From positions 26,212 to 90,211 of the forward strand of contig NZ_QSOP01000009.1 of assembly GCF_003436275.1 (NCBI RefSeq): a DNA stretch of 64,000 nucleotides, written 5' to 3'. The position numbers were made by a program, and so were the translations under genes. Below the pieces are notes generated by a model. That model had not been told where the DNA came from. It saw nothing but the letters and a program-made list of their open reading frames with translations, and searched no databases. Of the stretch, positions 1-8,628 are shown one piece after another (position 1 is the stretch's first letter; each line of letters opens with the position of its first letter). The stretch comes from Collinsella sp. TM09-10AT. Its GTDB lineage: Bacteria > Actinomycetota > Coriobacteriia > Coriobacteriales > Coriobacteriaceae.

Positions 1-908
1 ACCCGATCAGTCTTGTAGCACGGCACCACAATGCTCACAAGCGGCCTATAGGCAAAGGCCGCCGAAGCGACACGCTGGCACACCAAATCGGCCGGCTTTG
101 CGCGATGTTGCTCAAACCAACGCCGATAAGCTGCGTCGTCTGCACGCGCATCCTTCATGCGGTTCCAGCTATCGTCGACCATGCCGTTGTACAGGCGACC
201 ATCCATAGCGCAAAACCCGCTCTGGATTAGGCCCGTGGGATCAGCCGCAATCGCGACAAAATCCCGTATATCCTGAGGCATCTCTACGCTCAGATACGTT
301 TTATTGACGCGGCATCCGTTCTGCTGCGGCACGTCAACCTGCGATTCAAAAACATGCACGGTAACATCGATGGCGTTCATATGTGTATCGAAGATCTGGA
401 ACTCAGGGGTGCACTGGGGGTCTCCCGCCCAGGTAACCTCATAGCGCCACACCGCGCCGGCGTCTGCCGGCAAATAGCGAATGGCATCGATCTCGTAGCG
501 ACCGCAGCATTCGCCACGCTGCGCATCGCGGATAAGCGCGCACAGCGCAGGCTTTGCTTTGTAGTTAACCTTGGATTCCAGCTTGGCCACGCGGCTATCG
601 GGGCGAATGGAGCCAAGCTTTTGGCCATCGGACGCAAATGCGACGTCAATCGTAGAGCCGTCCAAAAAGGGAAGCACCAAGACGGCGAGCTCGCGCTCGT
701 AATCGGAAACGGAAGGGCAAAGCGCCAGCACACGGCCATGATCGACCGGGAGCACCAGCGACGGCACACAAGAACCGCTCGTCGTCGCATGGGCAAACGC
801 TTGAGAACCCTCCCGTTCAATAAGCGCGGCGACATCCTGACCGGCAAAACGAAGCAGCACAAACAGACGGCCCTGACTGCGGCAAAGTGCCAAACGCTTG
901 ATACTCAT
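1..908 (-). CDS. Family 2 glycosyltransferase, 3' part beyond window
   Basis: The reading frame is open from an ATG at 908 to the left edge, so only the first 302 codons are visible. The first ~280 residues match no domain I can name. They end in AFAYRPLVSIVVPCYKTD, where a GT-A fold of family 2 begins (the SIVVPCYK strand and loop that bind the nucleotide sugar). An N-terminal non-catalytic domain before the transferase is common in polysaccharide-assembly enzymes. The ATG follows the TAG of the upstream gene directly, which suggests translational coupling within the glycosyltransferase operon. The DxD motif and acceptor region lie outside the window, so donor and acceptor are unknown. Confidence 0.8.
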   Translation of the reverse strand, partial: MSIKRLALCRSQGRLFVLLRFAGQDVAALIEREGSQAFAHATTSGSCVPSLVLPVDHGRVLALCPSVSDYERELAVLVLPFLDGSTIDVAFASDGQKLGSIRPDSRVAKLESKVNYKAKPALCALIRDAQRGECCGRYEIDAIRYLPADAGAVWRYEVTWAGDPQCTPEFQIFDTHMNAIDVTVHVFESQVDVPQQNGCRVNKTYLSVEMPQDIRDFVAIAADPTGLIQSGFCAMDGRLYNGMVDDSWNRMKDARADDAAYRRWFEQHRAKPADLVCQRVASAAFAYRPLVSIVVPCYKTDR

Positions 909-1976
909 CTACACTTCTCGCTTTCCCAGGGCGTTCGCTGCCATACGTTTGCAGGCACCCAGGCGTCCAAACCTCAAGACGTCGTAATCGAACATGAGCT
1001 TTTTGCACTCACGGGCATTGGGGGCCTTGCTGGTAAGCGCCGCACGCACCATAGCGGCAACAGAAGGAGCGCATTGTGCGAGCGCAGCATCGCTGCCCAC
1101 GGCAGAACCGGCAAGCGCCGCGGCAACGGCGGCAAACACCTTGCCGCAGTCCGAACCCAGCAACCTGAGCGCATCGTACAGCACCAGATCGCATAGGAAG
1201 TACGCCAGGTCATCGGCATACTGGACATCGAGACCGTCGCGTTGCCAGTCAGCCAGCACCGCGGAGTAAATCTTCACGTGCTCCAGCAGTCGCGTCTCGT
1301 CGTCATAGCGCATGGTGTCCATAAGCGAGCCCTTGCGCGCCACGCGGTAGTCATACAGCTTGTTCGAGATAAGCGCGGTCTTACGCGAACGACCGTACAC
1401 GGCAAAATCGAAGACCTGGTCCTCGCCATACTTAACGGTTTCGTCAAACACGATCCCGTTGCCCAGCAAAAACTCACGCTTGCAGGCGGTGCGCCATGCA
1501 AAGGGGCGAGACGCTTCCTTAAACAGCAGGTCAGAGCTATAGCCTTCAAACGACACATCGCGCGGGCTCAGCACATAGTTAAGCCACGGATACCCCGCCT
1601 CCAGCGGATACGGATTCGCGCCAAAGGTCAACACGTCGCAATCCTCGCGTTCAAAGGCATCGACGATCACGCGGCATGCATCGGGCGTAAAGCGGTCGTC
1701 GGAATCCAAAAAAGCAACAATAGGCGCCGTGGACGCAGCGATACCCGCATTGCGGGCGCTCGACAGGCCGCCGTTGGGCTTATCGACCAGCGTAAAGCGC
1801 GCGTCCTTTTCGCAATAGGCAGCCGCAATATCGCGCGAACCGTCCGGCGAGCCATCGTTGACCAGCACGCCTTCCCAATCGGGCATGTCCTGCGCAAGCA
1901 GGGAGTCCAGGCACCAGGCCAGGCACTCCTCCACGTTATAGATAGGAACGACAACGGAAATCTTGGGGGTAGCCAT
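909..1976 (-). CDS. Family 2 glycosyltransferase
   Basis: A GT-A glycosyltransferase of about 355 residues. It opens with ISVVVPIYNVEECL and continues with NDGSPDGS and a DSDD motif near residue 95 that should bind metal and the nucleotide sugar. The C-terminal ~170 residues are helical and probably contact acceptor or membrane. I chose the ATG at 1976 rather than the TTG two codons upstream because AGGAG lies nine bases before the ATG. It is second last in a five-gene leftward operon of similar transferases, which points to successive sugar additions on one surface glycan. The sugar specificity cannot be read from sequence. Confidence 0.87.
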   Translation of the reverse strand: MATPKISVVVPIYNVEECLAWCLDSLLAQDMPDWEGVLVNDGSPDGSRDIAAAYCEKDARFTLVDKPNGGLSSARNAGIAASTAPIVAFLDSDDRFTPDACRVIVDAFEREDCDVLTFGANPYPLEAGYPWLNYVLSPRDVSFEGYSSDLLFKEASRPFAWRTACKREFLLGNGIVFDETVKYGEDQVFDFAVYGRSRKTALISNKLYDYRVARKGSLMDTMRYDDETRLLEHVKIYSAVLADWQRDGLDVQYADDLAYFLCDLVLYDALRLLGSDCGKVFAAVAAALAGSAVGSDAALAQCAPSVAAMVRAALTSKAPNARECKKLMFDYDVLRFGRLGACKRMAANALGKREV

Positions 1977-1988
1977 AGTCAAGTGCTC

Positions 1989-3107
1989 CTACTGTGCGAC
2001 CGGAACGTCATCGGGGTGCGGGTTGTCGCCGTAGGCGCGCTGATACGTCAGCACGCGCCAGACCAGCGGCAGGCCGCCGATCTTAAAGTAGTGTTTAAAC
2101 GTATTGAGCTTGCCCGGCTTCTTAAAATCAAAGCACGAATCGATATAGGCGCGGGGCGACTTGACCATCAGTCGCAAGTCGGTCTCGCCACGCGGGTCGA
2201 AGAGAGACAGGTCAAAGCGACCGGCATCCCAATCGGCCTTGAGCTCGGGAGATGCCTTCTCCCAAAACTGCTCGCGCAATTCATCGACCAGGCGCTCATC
2301 ATTCCAACGGTACGTATCGACCTTCATGCGCATTAAAATACCCTGAAGCTGAGCCTTAAGCTCGGGGCGTTCATCCAAAAAGCGCTGCATCTCGGTATAT
2401 TCGTCGCACACGCAAAACACCTTGTTAGGAGAATTAACGGAGCTCTTCTCGTTATCTTGGCGATAGCACAAAATGGGGTCCGCGATAAACGCAGCACGCT
2501 CGGCGCATGCCCAGACCTTAAAGTTAAAACCCGCATCCTGATACGAAGCACCTGGCGTGGGAAGAAACCGAATCTGATTGTCGTTGAGGAACTCGCGCCG
2601 GTAGATAGCCGACCAAATGGAAGGTTTGCGGTAGAAGATGCCCGGGCGATCGACGGGGCGATACGCGGCGCCCGTCATATGCTCGTCGATGATCCCAAAC
2701 AGCTCACGCCGCTCGCTGGGCGTGGACCAATACAGGTAAAAGTCGCCCTTTACCACATCGGCATGCTCGGCATCGGCCTTGGCGACCAGCTTTTGGAGTG
2801 AATCCTCAAACATAAAGTCGTCGGACTCAAGGATGCCCACGTACTCGCCGCGCGCCATCTCCAGGCCGCGGTTCATCGAGTCGCCGTAGCCGCTGTTGGC
2901 CTTGTCGATCATCTTTACACGGGGGTCGCGCTCCATGTACTCGCGGATGATATCTGGCGAGCTATCGGTGGAGCCGTCGTTGATGCAGATGATCTCGATG
3001 TCCTCGAGCGTCTGCGCCACGGCGGAATCGAGGCACTCACGCAGGTAGCGCTCAACATTGCAGATGGGAACAAGAAGCGAAACTTTAGGGGTATCAGAGT
3101 TCTGCAA
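1989..3107 (-). CDS. Family 2 glycosyltransferase
   Basis: A 372-residue GT-A enzyme with VSLLVPICNVERYLREC, INDGSTDSS and the ESDD catalytic/metal motif near residue 95. It is a close paralogue of the product of 4229-5332: both share INDGSTD, MIDKANSGYGDSMN, VGILESDDFM, KPSIWSA.YRR and FLPTPGAS, so one arose by duplication inside the operon. The start is TTG, with AGGAGG five bases upstream; no better start lies nearby. Predicted cytosolic, acting on a membrane-linked glycan. Substrate unknown. Confidence 0.87.
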   Translation of the reverse strand: MQNSDTPKVSLLVPICNVERYLRECLDSAVAQTLEDIEIICINDGSTDSSPDIIREYMERDPRVKMIDKANSGYGDSMNRGLEMARGEYVGILESDDFMFEDSLQKLVAKADAEHADVVKGDFYLYWSTPSERRELFGIIDEHMTGAAYRPVDRPGIFYRKPSIWSAIYRREFLNDNQIRFLPTPGASYQDAGFNFKVWACAERAAFIADPILCYRQDNEKSSVNSPNKVFCVCDEYTEMQRFLDERPELKAQLQGILMRMKVDTYRWNDERLVDELREQFWEKASPELKADWDAGRFDLSLFDPRGETDLRLMVKSPRAYIDSCFDFKKPGKLNTFKHYFKIGGLPLVWRVLTYQRAYGDNPHPDDVPVAQ

Positions 3108-3181
3108 GAGAACCTCCTGTTGAATAGCGTGTAACAGGGTTATTTTAGCAGCCGAGTTGCGGCGGGCGGCAGCGCTTGGAA

Positions 3182-4222
3182 TTAGATAAAACGCTCCAGG
3201 CAGGCTTTGAGACCGCGAGTCGAAAGATAGAACAGCGCGGCATCTGCCATCGAAACGCCCGAGGTCGCCGCAACGAGCTTGTGGGCAACACGGCGAACGG
3301 CGCCCTTAGCAGGCATATCCGCCCACTCCGTTCCCAAAAACGTCGTGAGGTCCATGTTGACGCGAGCCGCCACGCGATGGAAGTCATCGGCATCCAAGCG
3401 CGCCAGGTCGAACACAATGAGGTCCAGGAACCAGGTGATCAGCTCGCCGGGGCACAGGTCCAAAAGACCGTAGGCCGCCCAGCCCTCCAAGACCTCCTCG
3501 AGCATTCTCATGTGGGCGTCAAGCTTTTTGGCGCGAGCCTCGGCACTGTTGAACTCGTGCGTCGCCGATTCGCTCTCCATCACGTAGTGGTAGAACTTGT
3601 CCGGCATGACGACGGTCTTGCGGGCAAGCGCATAAGCCGCAAATTGGAAGACGACGTCCTCGCCCAAAGCCAAACCGGGGGCGAAGCGAATGCCTTCGCG
3701 ATTGAGCAGCTCGCGCGAAAAAGCCACGCGGCAGGCATAGGGCTGCGCATTCGAATGGAACAGAAGTTGGGGATCACGGGCGTCGAAGGTACCGGCTTTG
3801 GGGCTCATGAGTTGATGGACGCGTTTGGGGGCAGCATCGGCTGGTTCACAGACGCCGCCAAAAACGGCGGCCTCGGCATCTGCAGACTCCATGGCATGCA
3901 GTACGCGCTCGACCGTCTGGGCATCGATATAATCGTCGGCGTCCACAAAAAAGACGGTCTCGCCCTCGGCGGCATCGATACCGGCATTTCGAGCACACGA
4001 GACACCCGCATTTTCCTGGTCAATCACCAGTACGCGATCGTCGGCCTGCGCGACCTGGCGCAACACGTTCAACGAATCATCAGTCGAACCGTCGTTGACG
4101 CAGACAACCTGAATCGAGCGTTCGGACTGAGCCAACAGCGAATCGAGGCATCGCTGAATGGAGCGCGCAGAGTTGTAAACGGGGACGACAATGGTCGCTT
4201 TGGGGGTCAAAGTCTCTCCCAT
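3182..4222 (-). CDS. Family 2 glycosyltransferase
   Basis: A 346-residue GT-A enzyme. Motifs in order: ATIVVPVYNSARSIQRC, VNDGSTDDS, NAGVSCARNAGIDAA and DADD (about residue 93). The sequence after the GT-A core (GLALGEDVVFQFAAYALARK) resembles that of 909-1976 (VKYGEDQVFDFAVYGRSRK), so these two form a second sub-family in the operon. The ATG has GGGTAGG upstream and lies just after the TAG of 4229-5332. Likely transfers one sugar of a capsule or wall polysaccharide; the sugar is unknown. Confidence 0.87.
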   Translation of the reverse strand: MGETLTPKATIVVPVYNSARSIQRCLDSLLAQSERSIQVVCVNDGSTDDSLNVLRQVAQADDRVLVIDQENAGVSCARNAGIDAAEGETVFFVDADDYIDAQTVERVLHAMESADAEAAVFGGVCEPADAAPKRVHQLMSPKAGTFDARDPQLLFHSNAQPYACRVAFSRELLNREGIRFAPGLALGEDVVFQFAAYALARKTVVMPDKFYHYVMESESATHEFNSAEARAKKLDAHMRMLEEVLEGWAAYGLLDLCPGELITWFLDLIVFDLARLDADDFHRVAARVNMDLTTFLGTEWADMPAKGAVRRVAHKLVAATSGVSMADAALFYLSTRGLKACLERFI

Positions 4223-4228
4223 GTCGAC

Positions 4229-5332
4229 CTACCCCCTCAGCGATTCGATGAGGAAGGCAGCAACCACGCCTGGGCCTCCAACCGAGGCGTAATACTTAGC
4301 ACGCCCCAAGGCACCATCCGTCGCAAAACTCGGATGCTCGTCAACCCAGCCCTCAGGATCTTTGAGGATGGCAGCGAGATTTGCGCGCTTCCACGGCTTG
4401 AGGTCGTCAAGCGAAAACTCCCCCGCGTCCAAGGCCGCTTGGAACTCCTTGGCCATCTGAACCAGGAACTCCTTATAGAACTTAGGCGCCAAGCGCACGT
4501 AGTTCCACATATACGAATCGTACTTAATGAGCTGATTGAACTTGAGCATGCGCGCGACGTCATCACTTGCGTGGTCACGGGCATAATCCTGTCGAATCCA
4601 ACGCTCGATCTCGGCATACTCGGTATTGACGCAAAAGACCTTAGCCGAAGAATTGACCGAGGAATTCTCGTTGTCCTGGCGATACGACAGCACGGCATCG
4701 TGCAGGTAAACAGCCTTATCGGCGCACGCGATCACCTTAAAGGCGAATGACGTGTCCTGAAAGGATGCCCCCGGAGTCGGCAGGAACGTAATGCCGTTGC
4801 GCTCAAGAAAATCGCGACGGTACACGGCCGACCAAATCGATGGCTTTTGCTTAAAGAACTGCGTCGTATCGCTCGGATGCACTGGCTTGCCACAATCCTG
4901 AGGTCTAAACATCTCGTGCAGCGAACGGCGTTCCTCGGGCTTAGACCAGTAGAAATCAAAGTTCGCCTTCGCAAAGTCGGCATTATTGCTATCGGCGGCC
5001 GAGACAAGCTTTTCGAGTGCGTCGGACGCCATAAAGTCATCGGACTCCAAGATGCCAACGTACTTGCCACGCGCCATCTCCAGACCGTGGTTCATCGAGT
5101 CGCCGTAGCCGCTGTTGGCCTTGTCGATCATCTTGACGCGCCTATCGCGCTCCATATACTCGCGAATAATCGCCGGCGAGTTGTCGGTCGACCCGTCGTT
5201 AATGCAGATGATCTCAATATCCTTGAGCGTCTGTGCCAGGGCGGAATCGAGACACTCGCGCAGGTAGCGCTGAACATTGTAAATGGGAATAAGCAGCGAC
5301 AGAACAGGGCTGCCAGAGACGTTAGTAGACAA
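4229..5332 (-). CDS. Family 2 glycosyltransferase, first gene of operon
   Basis: A 367-residue GT-A enzyme (LSLLIPIYNVQRYLREC, INDGSTDNS, ESDD) and the paralogue of 1989-3107. It begins at TTG, with AAGGAG five bases upstream. It is the first gene of the leftward operon and lies below the promoter proposed at 5398-5426. The two paralogues alternate with two members of the other sub-family, so the operon reads A-B-A-B with a larger fifth enzyme at the end. This could build a repeating glycan; that is an inference from order alone. Confidence 0.87.
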   Translation of the reverse strand: MSTNVSGSPVLSLLIPIYNVQRYLRECLDSALAQTLKDIEIICINDGSTDNSPAIIREYMERDRRVKMIDKANSGYGDSMNHGLEMARGKYVGILESDDFMASDALEKLVSAADSNNADFAKANFDFYWSKPEERRSLHEMFRPQDCGKPVHPSDTTQFFKQKPSIWSAVYRRDFLERNGITFLPTPGASFQDTSFAFKVIACADKAVYLHDAVLSYRQDNENSSVNSSAKVFCVNTEYAEIERWIRQDYARDHASDDVARMLKFNQLIKYDSYMWNYVRLAPKFYKEFLVQMAKEFQAALDAGEFSLDDLKPWKRANLAAILKDPEGWVDEHPSFATDGALGRAKYYASVGGPGVVAAFLIESLRG

Positions 5333-5397
5333 ATGTGCTCCTTAGGAAATACCTGTCGTTTCATGGTATCAAAGGGTCAGCGCGCCAGCGGGCGTTT

Positions 5398-5426
5398 ATA
5401 TAATCTATGGAGCCTCTTGCGGGCAA
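5398..5426 (-). promoter_or_regulatory. Possible sigma-70 type promoter of the glycosyltransferase operon
   Basis: On the minus strand TTGCCC (5421-5426) is followed after 17 bases by TTATAT (5398-5403). This is about 65 bases before the TTG start at 5332. The spacing is ideal and the sequence lies in the divergent intergenic region, but it was found by eye only. Confidence 0.35.
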
Positions 5427-5588
5427 AGCAGCCCCACATCATGCGGCGGGCCCATGGCAGGTTCCTGCGTTTTATTCAAAGCTTGCCGTCAAGGTGCGCC
5501 GAGCCTTTACAATAGGACAGTCCCAAGGACGTATTCGATAGCTTCCGCGCAGCGCATGCGCGCCGCGCGTGAAAGGATATATTGCCCC

Positions 5589-6608
5589 ATGCCTTCAACC
5601 CTTCCCGCTCCCATCGATAAGCTCGCCATCGTCGTCGTTACGTACAAGCGCCAGGAACTCCTGGCCAACTTGTTCGACTCCATGACCGAGCTCACGGCAA
5701 CGCCCTGGCGCATCGTGATTGTCGATAACGAGAATTCGCGCGAGACCGAGGCCATGTGCGCCGCATTTAACGAGCGTCTGGCCAACCTGTGGGGTATCGA
5801 CACCGAGCAGCCCGACGCGCAGGGCGGCACCGACCGTGTCATCTACGCCCCGCAGCTCGAAAACGGCGGCGGTGCGGGCGGCTTCTCCGCTGGCACTAAA
5901 TGCGCCTACGATCTGGGGGCCCAGTGGTTCTGGGTGATGGACGACGACGTGCTCGTCATCCCCGAAGGCATCGAGCGTCTTGCCAAGTGGACCGACCGCT
6001 ACGATGTCATCCAGGGTTCGCGCCTGGACTTTGACGGCGGCGCCTTCTTTTGGCAATACCAACTCATCCTTTCGCTCGGCATTCCCAACCCTGTCGCCAA
6101 GTGGGACTTGGGACCCGAGGGCTACCGCACCATGAACCAACTGTGCTTTGAGGGCGGCATGTTCTCGCGCCGCGTGGTCAACAAGATTGGCCTGCCCGAC
6201 GCACGCTTCTTTATCTACGGCGACGATGCCTGCTACGGCTACGTGGCCAGCCAGCACTTCCCCGCCGCCGTGGTTGCCGACGTGGTGCTCAAGCGCGCCC
6301 GCGCCGTCTCCAACTGGGACATCGCCGGTAAGCGCCAACTCAACTCCACGAGCGACACCAACCGCTATTACATCATGCGCAACCGCGGCTATCTGGCCCG
6401 CTACATGCAGATCTATGGCGACTATCACCCCATGCTGTTCCGTCTGGGCAACGCCGCGACCTTCTGCAAGGAGTTCATTCGTCTGGCCGCCGTTGACAAG
6501 TGCTTTAAGACCGGTATTCCGGCGCTGCGCCGTGGCATGAAGGACGCCCGCAAGATCATCAAGGACCCCAACTGGAAGCCCATGCCGCCCCTGAAGGACG
6601 CCGAGTAG
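5589..6608 (+). CDS. Family 2 glycosyltransferase, GlfT2/rhamnosyltransferase-like
   Basis: A 339-residue glycosyltransferase divergent from the operon to its left. It has AIVVVTYKRQELL at the start, an NGGGAGGF loop and VMDDDV near residue 118, then FIYGDDACYGY. This pattern is typical of the galactofuranosyl/rhamnosyl transferase branch of family 2 (GlfT2-like). I chose the ATG at 5589 (AAAGGA upstream, and homology begins just after); the frame stays open further upstream without a ribosome site. TACAAT at 5508-5513 may be its -10 box. Probably works on the same surface glycan as the neighbouring operon. Confidence 0.85.
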   Translation: MPSTLPAPIDKLAIVVVTYKRQELLANLFDSMTELTATPWRIVIVDNENSRETEAMCAAFNERLANLWGIDTEQPDAQGGTDRVIYAPQLENGGGAGGFSAGTKCAYDLGAQWFWVMDDDVLVIPEGIERLAKWTDRYDVIQGSRLDFDGGAFFWQYQLILSLGIPNPVAKWDLGPEGYRTMNQLCFEGGMFSRRVVNKIGLPDARFFIYGDDACYGYVASQHFPAAVVADVVLKRARAVSNWDIAGKRQLNSTSDTNRYYIMRNRGYLARYMQIYGDYHPMLFRLGNAATFCKEFIRLAAVDKCFKTGIPALRRGMKDARKIIKDPNWKPMPPLKDAE

Positions 6609-6628
6609 CAAAGGGCTTTCGCCATCCC

Positions 6629-8428
6629 CTATAACCGCTGGCACACCACGGACACGCGCTGCCCGTCAAAGCCAAAGCCCCAGCGCATACGCCCGACGGC
6701 AGGGCGTGGCACGCGAATATCATCGATGCCGTTGCGCTCGATTTCGAGCAGCGCCTGAACCGCCAACAGTTCCAGGCCCAGGGCATCGACGCCAGGGTCG
6801 CACATCATGTTGATCGTTATCAGCGGGCGCTCGTCCAGCATGCCGAGCGTGTCGGCCACGTCAAACACCCGACCGGTGGGAATCACCTGGATATCCCAGC
6901 GATCCGAGACGCCACTTCGCTTGGAGCTGGGATTGCAATAGCCGGGCAGTCCAAAGCAGAGCCCCTGAAGCGCCAGATGATAGGCTGTCGGCATATCTGA
7001 TTGGCCCACATCGATGCCCAGATCGCCGATAGCACAGCTCAAAGCTTGCTTTACAGTGTCCTCGTCTCCTCGACACAGCCCGTCATGGAACGAGTCGATA
7101 ACTCCAACGTCCTCAACGGCGCACTCAAACCATTCCAGAATTACAAGACGGAGCGCCTGACGCACTTCGTTGTTAGGCAGACGCAGGGAACGAAGGCACG
7201 CGCCGTCCTCCGAATGCCCCGTCATGTCCGTCGTAAGAAATCCAGACAGATACAGCGCTGTCCAGATATCTTCGGGCTTGGCAGCATCGGCCTCCTCGGC
7301 ATGCACATGCACTGGCGCCTCAATAAACCCATGCGGCTCAAGCAAATCGAACAATGCGGACAGGCGCATGAGATTCCAGTCGCCGACGCATGCGCTCAGA
7401 CGGTCGGCGTAACCATACAGATCTGCCCGAACGGGCGCGACGCAACCGCGATGTGCGTAGTCCACCACGCGCTCCGGGATCGAGCAATAAAAACCACCAA
7501 ACAGATAGCCCTCGAGCCACTCACGCGCGTCATCCAGACAGCCGTTGCGACCGATGCGATCCAACAGCACCTGGACTTCGTCGTCCGAAAAACCGAACCA
7601 TCGATCACACCAGCTCGACAGCGGTGTCGCCGACCGATAGGAAACCCCACGTTGGGACAACGCGAACTCGGCAGGACCGGGGCGCTCGCCCATAAGACAC
7701 GTCAATCGCAACGAGTCGCCGGCGTCGGCAATGGTGTCGAACAACATTCGGCTGAGCGACTCTAGGGAATCCACGCTACCGTCGTCCTTAGCGCCCAAAC
7801 GCTTTGGACATACCACGTCGTAGTCGTCTATCAGAAGAACAACATGTTCATCGAAAGCTACCTGGAGCAGTTTAATAAGCACGCCAAGCGCCGCATCGAT
7901 CTCCCTATCGCTGGCCACCCCACGCGCCACCCTCTCGATAAGACGAACCTCACGTCTTGACAGATCAGGCGCGGCAAGCAGCGGCAGCAATCTGGCGCAC
8001 TCGCGCACGACAGCTCCGCGAATTGCTGCCGCAGCACCAGCGCCATGCCTCGAAGCGGCAGCTGTAAAGTCGAGCATGATGACCGGATAACTCGCGTACT
8101 CATCACGATAGCGACCGCCGCCCGCCTGCCAAATCTGGGTACCAGCGAACAGGCTTCGATCCGGCAGCCGGTGATCAGGTCGTTCCAAATAGCACTTGAG
8201 CATCGATAGATTCATGCTCTTGCCAAAACCCTTGGGCCGACAGCAAAGCGCAACAGGTGCTTCACTGTCCAATATATCGGCAATAAACATAGTCTTATCG
8301 ACGAGTAAACACCGATTGATTGCATCGGAAAAGTCGTATGCATCAACCGGTAGAGCTGCGCTATCCGCATGATTGAGCAACCGTGCACCGAACGCATGAG
8401 TAAAACCACAATTCACCTGTTCAGACAC
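6629..8428 (-). CDS. AAA-ATPase-like protein (DUF1703 type)
   Basis: A 599-residue protein. A P-loop variant CRPKGFGKSM lies at about residues 63-72, and a Walker B-like strand VVLLIDDYDVV near residue 200. The RPxxFGKS loop after a VDKT segment is the hallmark of the AAA-ATPase-like family PF09820, which often carries a C-terminal PD-(D/E)XK-like domain (DUF1703). The last ~100 residues (LITINMMCD, AVQALLEIERNGI) fit that place, but I see no clean nuclease triad. The start is GTG at 8428 with AAGGAG upstream; the longer frame to 8602 has no such site. The family is widespread in gut bacteria and its role is unknown. Confidence 0.75.
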   Translation of the reverse strand: MSEQVNCGFTHAFGARLLNHADSAALPVDAYDFSDAINRCLLVDKTMFIADILDSEAPVALCCRPKGFGKSMNLSMLKCYLERPDHRLPDRSLFAGTQIWQAGGGRYRDEYASYPVIMLDFTAAASRHGAGAAAAIRGAVVRECARLLPLLAAPDLSRREVRLIERVARGVASDREIDAALGVLIKLLQVAFDEHVVLLIDDYDVVCPKRLGAKDDGSVDSLESLSRMLFDTIADAGDSLRLTCLMGERPGPAEFALSQRGVSYRSATPLSSWCDRWFGFSDDEVQVLLDRIGRNGCLDDAREWLEGYLFGGFYCSIPERVVDYAHRGCVAPVRADLYGYADRLSACVGDWNLMRLSALFDLLEPHGFIEAPVHVHAEEADAAKPEDIWTALYLSGFLTTDMTGHSEDGACLRSLRLPNNEVRQALRLVILEWFECAVEDVGVIDSFHDGLCRGDEDTVKQALSCAIGDLGIDVGQSDMPTAYHLALQGLCFGLPGYCNPSSKRSGVSDRWDIQVIPTGRVFDVADTLGMLDERPLITINMMCDPGVDALGLELLAVQALLEIERNGIDDIRVPRPAVGRMRWGFGFDGQRVSVVCQRL

Positions 8429-8561
8429 CGTAAACTCTCCTTCTAACGCAGCACGATGTCCATTGTAGCGAGCGGGTAGAGCGCAACAATATCGACATGC
8501 AAACGTTTCGGGCAGCGGTAGCAACAGACCCCCGAGGGGGCATAACAAATCGTTGCACAAC

Positions 8562-8595
8562 AAAAAAGGGGCCCGATGCCGCCGCACCGGACCCC
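8562..8595 (-). terminator. Intrinsic terminator of the surface-protein gene
   Basis: A GC-rich stem starts and ends with GGGGcCCG / CGGaCCCC (8568-8595) and is followed on the minus strand by six T (8562-8567). It lies 34 bases after the stop of 8629-10431. Confidence 0.75.
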
Positions 8596-8628
8596 GTCCC
8601 AAACTCTTATAGAAAACGATTTGGAAGA

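Noticed and set aside
3176-4750. 524-residue plus-strand open frame across two glycosyltransferases
   Set aside because: It crosses two well-supported minus-strand genes and shows no domain or ribosome site.
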